Of a stretch of DNA of 64,000 bases, positions 30,862 through 39,024 are shown in pieces. How positions within the stretch are numbered: the stretch's first letter is position 1; each line of letters begins with the position of its first letter. The position numbers and the translations under genes are program-made. The stretch lies in the NCBI GenBank assembly GCA_036250195.1, contig JAVHZZ010000003.1, positions 89,110,418 to 89,174,417 of the forward strand, in the 5' to 3' direction. Source of the DNA: Mixophyes australis (taxonomy: Eukaryota; Chordata; Amphibia; Anura; Limnodynastidae). The notes below the pieces were generated by a model that worked only from the letters and a program-made list of their open reading frames with translations, had not been told where the DNA came from and made no database searches.

Positions 30862-32652
30862 ATGGAGTGGCGGTTTTTGTTTTTCTTTTGTTCCAGGATT
30901 TTCCTTGTTTTTACTTTTTCTAGGACATTCTATTTTTGTGAAGGAGGATGGAGGACGGAGGAGAGTTCTGGGAGTGATACGGATGAAATAGAGGCCGAAG
31001 AAAAGTTAATAGGATATCCTGAGCAGCCCATTATCAAACTTGGTCCAGGGGTTATGAAAAGGTCTGCTAGCTCAGGAACTCGGAGGCAGTGTGAGGGGCT
31101 ATTGTCTGATGAGTATTGTATCTGCAAGTTCTGCAACTCCCTAGTTGACGAGAGATGCATCCAACGATGCCAGTCCCCCAGTACTCTGAATATAGGCGGG
31201 CATCCTTTGGAGGATTATCACTCCCTGGTGGGTAAGGTGCTAAACCAAACTGAGTGTTGGGTGTGCTCTCACGTGCCTCAAGGGCAGCATAACATAGGAC
31301 TAGTGCCATTCCCGCTAAACATATCCGAAGTACTCGAATTAAGGGGTGGGAGGCCCATAGAAGGGAGGTACAATAACATTAGGTCCCCTAGTCTGACGCT
31401 TCGACAATACTCCATAGGCAGATCGTTGCTGTGCCTAAACATATCTCATGCAAAGCGCCTGGAGAATTGGGAGGCTGACCTATCAGATCAGACAATGGCT
31501 CGCCACACTCATTTTAGAGAGAGACCCACAAGGTCACTACTAGGCAGGAATGCTGATGGAAGTCACAAGTTAGGGCGTATAACCAAACATAAGAAGGTAT
31601 CTATTGGAAAAGTCTCTACAGATAAATGTGAAAATATCATTAATGCCGACACGTGTCTAGAGCAGATGGAGACACTAGGCATGGGTAGTTTTATCAAAAC
31701 TCTGTGTGATATAATTCATGGGCATACTGTTCCTTATGTTCTCCCTGATGATGTGTATTTTGTTTGTGGAAGGAAAGCTTATTCCTGGGTGACTCCGAGT
31801 TCCAAGGGCTTGTGTTTCTTAGCTAAACTGGTTCCTGAAATCATGACTATTACTCATGAAGAAATGGTAGATATTCACAAGACTACATCACCACCATACA
31901 TACACACACAGTATGAACACCGTGGCAAGAGAAATATGATTCCTGGCGAGGAACCCATAGCTACAAAATTGATTAGTGAAACTGCTGGTTTCCAAGTTAT
32001 GGTTGCTCTAGATCTCACCAGGACCGCTCGGGGAACATTAAACTTTAAATATATCCAAGACCTAGCTAAATTAATAGATAATATCACCGAGATGTATGAT
32101 GACACTTTCAGGTATACTGGAAGGGAGCTACAAGCGTACAAGAAGGAGTTGGTGCAACATAGACTGGTACTAAATTATCTCACCTCTATTACTGGTGGGT
32201 ACTGTGTGACACTGGCCACCCAGTTCGGTGTCAAATGTTGCACGTACATTACTAATAATACGGAAGACCCTAAAGAGGTTATAGACCGGAAGATGGATGA
32301 AATTTTGCAGCTGAAATGGGAATTTCGAAAGAGCCATAATTCTTCGTTATATGAGGTCGGGGAAAAGGTGGCGGGTTGGTTCTCATGGTTGAACCCAGCA
32401 AAATGGTTCTCCAGTCTGGGGGAGTGGGTACAGGAAATGATTGCGAGTGTAGGTAAGCTCCTTCTCCTTATACTGGGTGTCATCTTAGCAATTGGTTTAG
32501 TTGTCAAATGTGTTCCTACTGTGTTGAAGTGTGGAAAACGGTCTCATGGGAGTAATACTGAGAAAGAGACTGAAAGGGTGGTACCAGATACCGAGATCAT
32601 GGTCTGTGAAGAAGTATTGTATAATCCTGAACTTGAAACGGTGATTGGGTGA
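30862..32652 (+). CDS. env: Retroviral envelope glycoprotein (596 aa)
   Basis: Env binds the host cell and fuses membranes. The ATG at 30862 is chosen because a hydrophobic signal sequence follows (residues 1-30, rich in Phe and Leu). The surface subunit is cysteine-rich and has a CWVC motif (31255-31266), which in class I Envs forms a disulfide with the transmembrane subunit. A basic RGKR site at residues 354-357 would be cut by furin-like proteases. In the transmembrane subunit the conserved cysteines read C448, then ten residues, then C459-C460, where gammaretroviruses have six. A hydrophobic anchor lies at about 531-551, with a tail of roughly 45 residues. At least six N-x-S/T sites are visible. 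No clear hydrophobic fusion peptide follows the cleavage site. The frame is intact. Confidence 0.92.
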   Translation: MEWRFLFFFCSRIFLVFTFSRTFYFCEGGWRTEESSGSDTDEIEAEEKLIGYPEQPIIKLGPGVMKRSASSGTRRQCEGLLSDEYCICKFCNSLVDERCIQRCQSPSTLNIGGHPLEDYHSLVGKVLNQTECWVCSHVPQGQHNIGLVPFPLNISEVLELRGGRPIEGRYNNIRSPSLTLRQYSIGRSLLCLNISHAKRLENWEADLSDQTMARHTHFRERPTRSLLGRNADGSHKLGRITKHKKVSIGKVSTDKCENIINADTCLEQMETLGMGSFIKTLCDIIHGHTVPYVLPDDVYFVCGRKAYSWVTPSSKGLCFLAKLVPEIMTITHEEMVDIHKTTSPPYIHTQYEHRGKRNMIPGEEPIATKLISETAGFQVMVALDLTRTARGTLNFKYIQDLAKLIDNITEMYDDTFRYTGRELQAYKKELVQHRLVLNYLTSITGGYCVTLATQFGVKCCTYITNNTEDPKEVIDRKMDEILQLKWEFRKSHNSSLYEVGEKVAGWFSWLNPAKWFSSLGEWVQEMIASVGKLLLLILGVILAIGLVVKCVPTVLKCGKRSHGSNTEKETERVVPDTEIMVCEEVLYNPELETVIG

Positions 32653-32669
32653 TAGTTTATTACACTATC

Positions 32670-32680
32670 AAAGGGTGGAA
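32670..32680 (+). other. Polypurine tract
   Basis: AAAGGGTGGAA, one base before the 3' LTR, would prime plus-strand DNA synthesis. It is interrupted by a single T. It follows the env stop by 17 bases, leaving no room for an accessory gene. Confidence 0.75.
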
Positions 32681-32681
32681 C

Positions 32682-33520
32682 TGTCGAAGTCAGCAAATTG
32701 GATAAAGTCATTTCAATTAAAGTCTAGCAAACTTGGTTGTCTTTGTCTGAAAAGATGCGTACGGTACGCATCGACGTACAAGGGCACGCTACGGCGTGAA
32801 AGGGCGTACGCATCCACTACACGTGGCAGCAACAGTAATTGGTCTTTTACCATACATTCGCACAAACACGCATACTTATAAAATAGTACACATTATTGGT
32901 AGTTGCAACACATAGTCAGTTATGTCGAAATATAGTAGTATTTATATGTTATATCAGAATTACATGCATATTAGTGAAATACACAGAACGGGTTAAAGGA
33001 ATAACATCATGAGTGGTATCATAATGAACCTTGTTACATATCCTACTGTTTGGTGCGCTCTGCGAGGGAATCGCAGAGTGCATACGCAAGTTATGAATGA
33101 TAGGGAATTATGAACTACTTAAGACTAAGGAATTCTGGCGGGAAGAGCAGAGCATACCCCCTGCAGAGATGACCCCCTCCTTTGGATTCCTTAGGATGAA
33201 CCAGCCAATGATTGACGACCCCTTGGACATTCCTGAGACCCGGACCAATAGATGCAAGCCATACCATCTTCATTGTATTACTGTATTTGATTGTGTATAT
33301 AAGCAGCAGCTTGTGATCCAGAGTGCAGACTTCTTGTCCCCAGACTTCAGGATTGAATGACTGCACTGGATCCAGAGCGCCTGCGATAAGTAACGGCTGT
33401 ATTTACTATTACTTCGCTTGAGCATATTTTTTCCACTTATTGCGAATAAATCTTTGTGCGTTGGAAACACAAATCGAGGTTCGACAATCGTTATTGGTTA
33501 GCGACAATACGCACATAACA
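32682..33520 (+). repeat. 3' LTR (839 bp)
   Basis: Same ends and length as the 5' LTR, offset by exactly 9,023 bases at both ends. The only difference I found is C at 32785 against A at 23762. It has TATATAAG at 33296-33303 and AATAAA at 33445-33450. Confidence 0.97.
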
Positions 33521-33660
33521 ATAACTACTAATAGAATTAAAGTATTAGATAGAAGCGGCAGTTCCTCTTTATGGTAATTAGTAATAGAATTAAAGTATTA
33601 AATAGAATTAAAGTATTAAATAGAGTGGTATAGAGTTGTAGTGTGGTATAGATAGAGTGG
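33521..33660. repeat. AT-rich short tandem repeats at the ERV insertion site
   Basis: 'taatagaattaaagtatta' recurs at about 33531 and 33583, with further partial copies. The 17-mer 'gttcctctttatggtaa' at 33561-33577 is identical to the 17 bases directly before the 5' LTR (23642-23658). The retrovirus evidently inserted into a short tandem array of this sequence. Confidence 0.8.
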
Positions 33661-33718
33661 TCCTCACAATATAATAATAAAACCCTCAACTGGTCTGAAT
33701 TCCACCAAACAAGTATCT

Positions 33719-33975
33719 GGACTGCGTAGTGGGGTGGCCCCGGTACCCATTTTGATACCGGGGCCACAATAAAATAAATACACCCTCAACTGGTCTGAAT
33801 TCCACCAAACAAGTATCTGGACTGCGTAATGGTGTGGCCCCGGTACCCAATTTGATACCGGGGCCACAATAAAATAAATACACCCTCAACTGGTCTGAAT
33901 TCCACCAAACAAGTATCTGGACTGCGTAGTGGGGTGGCCCCGGTACCCAATTTGATACCGGGGCCACAATACCTC
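33719..33975. repeat. 100-bp hairpin-bearing tandem repeat, right-hand array
   Basis: Units start 'ggactgcgta' at 33719, 33819 and 33919, an exact 100-bp period. Each holds a 10-bp palindromic arm pair, ggccccggta and taccggggcc, around a 10-base loop. The last unit is followed by 'cacaatacctcctccaa', as is the array at 23053-23425. Confidence 0.95.
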
Positions 33976-34437
33976 CTCCAATTTCCAAGTGTAGTGTTTA
34001 TAACATCTTAACACTACACTAATTCTAGCACGTCAAAACCTCTTGTTTTAAATAATGACAGGGCATTTAACTTTTGATTTAATTTATTGAATTTGTTGGC
34101 ATTTTCTTTTACTTTTTGAACATGGCAAACGACTGTTGAATGGTCACATAATGCCAAAAAAATAGTTGCAAGATGGAATTGTCCTTGGGCCCTCACACCC
34201 ACCCTTATGTTGTTGAAATAGGACATGCACACTTTAACAAACCAATCATTTCAGCGACAGGGCCTACCAAACAACTGTGGCTGAAATGATTGGTTTGTTT
34301 GGGCCCCCACACCAATAAAACAATTCATCTCTCCCTGTACAAACTAAACAGGCTCTACTGAGGAAAGATGTCGTCCTCATCCTCAACCTCTGATTCCTCT
34401 CCCCCTACAGTGTGTACTTCCTCCTCCTCACACATTA

Positions 34438-34870
34438 TCAATTCGTCCCTGCTGGACTCCACAACCACAGTCCCTCTGTACTGTCTGGAGGGCAGTGCTG
34501 TACTTCATTGAGGAATTGATTATTCATTTTTATAAACATCATTTTTTCAACGTTGTGAGGAAGCAACCTCCTTCGCCGCTCACTGACCAGGTTCCCCGCT
34601 GCACTAAAAACTCTTTCCGAGTACACACTGGAGGGGGGACAACTCAGTTAAAAAATAGAGCCAGTTTGTACAGGGGCTTCCAAACTGCCTTTTGGAGTTC
34701 TACCACGTCACTACCTCTAGTTAATTTAGATAGCAAGGCTTGTAAATATAAATACTTTGAAGATAAAAAAATCAGGCTGCACAGACTGAGGAGCAAGAAA
34801 GTGAAATTAAATGGACCACGTTACTTTGGTGGCTATCTATGCCCCCCCCGCCCGCCCTACACTTGTAGTT
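34438..34870 (-). pseudogene. hAT transposase C-terminal (dimerisation) fragment
   Basis: The minus strand encodes 'SERVFSAAGNLVSERR' and 'NVEKMMFIKMN', the hallmark of the hAT C-terminal dimerisation domain. An upstream part to about 34870 is in mixed frames. This is the transposase end of the hAT element at 21469-37289. The catalytic core that should lie between this and the N-terminal pieces at 35000-35726 is absent, so the copy cannot encode an active enzyme. Confidence 0.8.
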
Positions 34871-34999
34871 GAATATAAATAAAGCAGCCTGCATAGACTG
34901 TAGAACTAGAAATTCAAATATACAAAGAAATGGACAAAGGCAGTTTGGTATCTGTCTGCATCAGATCCCCTCTCCACTAGGAGTAAAACAGAAAACTTT

Positions 35000-35726
35000 T
35001 CAGCCGTTATATAATCTAGAATATAAATAGAAATTGAGAAAGGCAATTTGGTATCTGTCTGCATCATAATCATCAACATCCTCCTCAGCGCCAGCTACAT
35101 CAATATCTTCCTCCCAGTGTACAACATTCACACCTTCATTAGCCAAATCTGTAACTGGGCTGTGGGTGATCCTTCCAGCATATGCAGAGGGCGTGCTGCA
35201 AATGCTGGATGGAGTCACCTCTTCCCGTACAGTGATGGGAAGGTCAGGGTTCACAACCAACAACACCCTTGGACTCGCCTTGGGGATTTGTGATGTCATC
35301 TGTTTAGAAGGCTGAGTTCTTTGCTGTTTTGTTGTTGTTGCTGACAGCATAACTCTCTTAAATTTTTTGTAGGGGGGGGGGAGGAGGGCTTAGATCCTTG
35401 GGTGAAGCTGGACCACTAGTCATGAACACGGGCCAGGGCCTAAGCCGTTCCTTGCCACTACGTGTCGTAATTGGCATATTGCCAACTTTACGTTTCTCCT
35501 CAGATGATTTTAAGTTTCTCTTTTTGCTGTTTTTTGAGAACTTGGGCTTTTTGGATTTTACATGCCCTGTACTAGGAGATTGGGCATCGTGCTTGCCAGA
35601 CGACGTTGATGGCATTTCATCGTCTATGTCATGACTAGTGGCAGCAGCTTCAGCATTAGGAGGAAGTGGGTCTTGATCTTTCCCTACTTTATCCTCCAAA
35701 TTTTTGGTCTCCATTATATGTAGCAC
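35000..35726 (-). pseudogene. hAT N-terminal region remnants
   Basis: Two minus-strand open frames (35358-35726 and 35000-35350) encode low-complexity, acidic/serine-rich and lysine-rich stretches such as 'DEMPSTSSGKHDAQSPST'. A similar stretch ('GTSHDESNPSTSS') lies at the corresponding place in the second hAT element (61727-61939), which supports reading both as N-terminal coding or leader exons of this hAT family. No BED zinc finger was seen in either. The 5' part of the element lies to the right, up to 37289. Confidence 0.5.
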
Positions 35727-35805
35727 AAGATACTGCAGAATGTGTGAACTTGGTAATATTGCAGTACCAATGGACTTATACTGCTGGATTGGTTTTGCAA
35801 ATTTG

Positions 35806-36690
35806 GTTATAATTATATATTTTTTTTTTTATTTATTTTTTTTTTATTTTTTTTTACTTTTTTTTTATTTTTTAAAAACTTGGGAATAATGGGGAAATAA
35901 CTATGCCCTTAGAAGCACAGAGCACAGGACACAGCACCACTGGACTGAACAGGACACGGCACAGGACCCAGCAGCACTACGGAACTTAGCAGGACAGAGC
36001 ACAGGACACAGCACCAATGGACTGATACTGCAGAATGTGTGAACTTTGTAATATTGCAGTACCAATGGACTTATACTGCTGGATTGGTTTTGCAAATTTG
36101 GTTATAATTATATATTTTTTTTTAAATTTTTTATTTTTTATTTTTTTTTACTTTTTTTTTATTTTTTAAAAACTTGGGAATAATGGGGAAATAACTATGC
36201 CCTTAGAAGCACAGAGCACAGGACACAGCACCACTGGACTGAACAGGACACGGCACAGGACCCAGCAGCACTACGGAACTCAGCAGGACAGAGCACAGGA
36301 CACAGCACCAATGGACTGATACTGCAGAATGTGTGAACTTTGTAATATTGCAGTACCAATGGACTTATACTGCTGGATTGGTTTTGCAAATTTGGTTATA
36401 ATTATATATATTTTTTTTAATTTTTTATTTTTTATTTTTTTTTACTTTTTTTTTATTTTTTAAAAACTTGGGAATAATGGGGAAATAACTATGCCCTTAG
36501 AAGCACAGAGCACAGGACACAGCACCACTGGACTGAACAGGACACGGCACAGGACCCAGCAGCACTACGGAACTCAGCAGGACAGAGCACAGGACACAGC
36601 ACCACTGGACTGATACTGCAGAATGTGTGAACTTTGTAATATTGCAGTACCACTGGACTTTTACTGCTGAATGTGTGAACTTGGTAATAT
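35806..36690. repeat. 294-bp tandem repeat, about 3 copies, T-rich
   Basis: A unit of 'aacttgggaataatggggaa', then a 'cacagagcacaggacacagc' block, then 'actgcagaatgtgtgaact', then a long T-rich run recurs at 294-bp spacing: the 'actatgcccttagaagcaca' motif is at about 35903, 36197, 36491 and, more diverged in context, 36831. It lies in the 5' region of the hAT element. Confidence 0.93.
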
Positions 36691-36957
36691 TGCAGTACCA
36701 ATGGGCTTATACTGCAGGATTGGTTGTGCAAATTTTGTGGTAATTAAAAAAAATTAAATTAGTTTTTGGTATTTTTTTAAATAACTTTTTTTTATTTTTT
36801 TAAACACAGGGGAATATTGGGGAAATAACTATGCCCTTAGAAGCACAGAGCACAGGACACAGCACCACTGGACTGAACAGGACACAGCACAGGACCCAGC
36901 AGCACCACTGACCTCAGAAGGACAGAGCACAGCACACAGCACCACTGGACTGATACT

Positions 36958-37040
36958 GCAGAACACAGCACAGCACAGCACAGCACAGCACAGCACAGAA
37001 CTAAACAGCACAGCACAGAACTAAACAGCACAGCACGAGA
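36958..37040. repeat. (CAGCA)n-type short tandem repeat
   Basis: 'cacagcacagcacag' runs, with a second-order repeat 'gaactaaacagcacagcaca' occurring twice. It grew out of the neighbouring 'cacagagcacagg' motif. Confidence 0.9.
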
Positions 37041-37079
37041 TCTACCAGGACAGAGGACCACCTAACACACCCTCCCTCT

Positions 37080-37289
37080 ACCCTGATCAATGCCCGAGTG
37101 AAGATGGCGGCGACTAGCGGGGAATTTATAGGATCCGAGTATCGCGAGATCCGACAACGGGATTATGAGTCAGAGCCTCAGTTTCAGATTTGAATTTGGC
37201 GCCAATACCCGGATCTGTCTCGGATCCGACTCGGATCGGCAACGTTCGGGTGGGCTCGGATTTCAGAAATCCGAGTGCGCTCACCCCTA
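37080..37289 (-). promoter_or_regulatory. hAT 5' terminal region
   Basis: Terminal 210 bp of the hAT element, read on the minus strand from 37289. It has a GC-richer composition, several 'cggatc' motifs (for example 'ggatctgtctcggatccgac') and 'gaagatggcggcg' on the plus strand. Subterminal motif repeats are typical transposase-binding regions, and this stretch probably also held the transposase promoter. No TATA box was identified with confidence. Confidence 0.5.
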
Positions 37290-37825
37290 ATATCAACCAA
37301 TCAGATTCTAGCTATCATTTTGTTGAATGTACTAAATAAATGATAGCTAGAATCTGATTGGTTTTTCAAACCCGCCGGAAAACTCTCAGCTTCATACATT
37401 TACCCCTAGATGTCACAACACAACATGTATAACTGTCACCTTGAGGTCCCTAAAAAATTGAAGGTTGAAGTGAACCTCAAGCACAAATCTAAAACGGGGA
37501 ACACAAACACTGAAATTCAAAATCGAACCTCGAATGAGAACGTCAAAATGCAAACACAAGCCACAAATTTCAACTACTTTAAGAACTTAACTCCCCAGAC
37601 TCTGTAATTGGTTGTAGGTGTTGAAAAACTAGTTTAAAAGCACAAACAAACTCTTGTACTTTGTCATCACTTTTACAGAGTTAGAAGCACTTACATTAAT
37701 GCTCCTGAAAGCTTCCCGACAGCATACTGTTACAGTTTCAACAAAATATATCTTGTTCCAGCACTGAAAATGACTGCTCAGACACGGTACCAACGCTGGG
37801 GATCTGCACCCCAAAAATAGATAAA

Positions 37826-39024
37826 TATAACAACCAAGATATGCGGTGGTATAACCGAGTCTGCCACAAAAACACTCATGCACAAAGTGTACAGTTATAA
37901 AATATTTATTACAACATGTTAAAAACCATAATAGGTGATAACAAATTAAACCACATGTGTGTTTGATAGGTGCCAAATTCAACCTGTAGTGAAGTAGGTG
38001 CACCTACACGCTATAAAGATGGTATATTATATTAACCAGTCCAACAACTATGCAAAACCGTTCCTCTTTATAAATGTAAAGAGTAAGATGTAGTTCTCAG
38101 GGAGATAACGTTCCCTTATAATAAAGGATAGTGGTGTGGAGCTTTATAGGTGTAATGAGGGAGGTTGAACTCCGTGAAGACTGATGGAAATCCAATTAAA
38201 GATGTCAAAGGTAACAAAGTCTCTTACCAACTCCTGGCGATGTAACATGTCTCCAAGTAGTGTAGAAAAATGATCACACAAAAGCACACAAAAGTATTGT
38301 GGGGTTCTGCTGCTCATCTTAGATGAGCAGCAGAACCCCACAATACTTTTGTGTGCTATTATTTGAGTGCCGCTATTGCCAGTGTATCCTCTCTGGTGAC
38401 CGCTCATTTCTCTACACTACTTGGAGAGTCCCGTATGAGGCGGGGGCGCACCTTTGTGACGTCAGCTACAAGCAGGATTGTGCGCCGGTGTTTGGAGTTT
38501 GTGTGGAGAGAATAGAAGCGCTACACGGAGCTCTGTTTAAACATCTTTACTTCCACGAGGGAAGGACTACTTCTGGATATAGAATATACACCAAGGTACT
38601 GGTCTCATGTTACATCGCCAGGAGTTGGTAAGAGACTTTGTTACCTTTGACATCTTTAATTGGATTTCCATCAGTCTTCACGGAGTTCAACCTCCCTCAT
38701 TACACCTATAAAGCTCCACACCACTATCCTTTATTATAAGGGAACGTTATCTCCCTGAGAACTACATCTTACTCTTTACATTTATAAAGAGGAGCGGTTT
38801 TGCATAGTTGTTGGACTGGTTAATATACCATCTTTATAGCGTGTAGGTGCACCTACTTTGCTACAGGTTGAATTTGGCACCTATCAAACACACATGTGGT
38901 TTAATTTGTTATCACTTATTATGATTTTTAACATGTTTTAATAAATATTTTATAACTGTACACTTTGTGCATGAGTGTTTTTGTGGCAGACTCGGTTATA
39001 CCACCGCATATCTTGGTTGTTATA
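37826..39024. repeat. Large inverted repeat, arms about 422-425 bp, with inner palindrome
   Basis: The left arm 37826-38250 starts 'ataacaaccaagatatgcgg'. The right arm about 38603-39024 is its near-exact reverse complement, with only scattered differences and a 4-bp indel near 38036/38826. The spacer holds a second, perfect inverted repeat centred at 38321-38322 (about 35-bp arms, 'gtggggttctgctgctcatc' and its mirror). No coding region was recognised. It could be a foldback element, an inverted pair of Penelope-type terminal sequences, or an inverted duplication. Confidence 0.9.

Larger units (their letters stand above)
23659..33520 (+). mobile_element. Near-intact endogenous retrovirus, class I (gamma/epsilon-like)
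   Basis: A complete proviral layout: 839-bp LTR, proline-type primer binding site, about 1-kb leader, gag, pol in the same frame after a UAG, env, polypurine tract and 839-bp LTR. I found one difference between the LTRs (A at 23762, C at 32785) and no length difference. No stop or frame change interrupts the three genes. The flanks are GTAA on the left and ATAA on the right, so an exact target duplication is not seen. Readthrough gag-pol, one zinc knuckle, a GPY/F integrase tail and a CWxC Env are class I features. The insert lies in the hAT element, at a short tandem repeat. Confidence 0.95.
21469..37289 (-). mobile_element. hAT transposon (defective) with perfect 8-bp target duplication
   Basis: It starts 'tagggatgtgcac' and ends '...gcgctcacccct' plus A, inverted repeats of the form TAGGGRTGWGCRC. 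ATATCAAC flanks it exactly at 21461-21468 and 37290-37297, the 8-bp duplication typical of hAT elements. The minus-strand transposase survives only as a C-terminal piece (34438-34870) and N-terminal exon-like pieces (35000-35726); the catalytic core is missing. The element has gained tandem arrays (21784-22860, 23053-23425, 33719-33975, 35806-36690) and hosts the retrovirus at 23659-33520. Without the retrovirus it would be about 6 kb. Confidence 0.9.
21403..37406. mobile_element. MITE (Harbinger-like) split by a 15.8-kb insertion
   Basis: Left part 21403-21468 begins 'ggggtaagtgtatcaagctg' and contains 'ccggcgggtttgaaaaagtgg'-like sequence. The right part 37298-37406 is its inverted mirror and ends 'ttcatacatttacccc'. 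Both outer flanks are TAG, giving a 3-bp target duplication. The halves join at the 8-mer ATATCAAC, duplicated around the hAT element. Relatives lie at 40609-40768 and 45339-45515. The coordinates include the nested hAT and retrovirus. Confidence 0.85.

Noticed and set aside
35901..36731. Three repeated minus-strand ORFs with Cys/Ser/Val-rich translations
   Set aside because: They are translations of the 294-bp tandem repeat and its 'cacagagcacagg' block, not a gene family.
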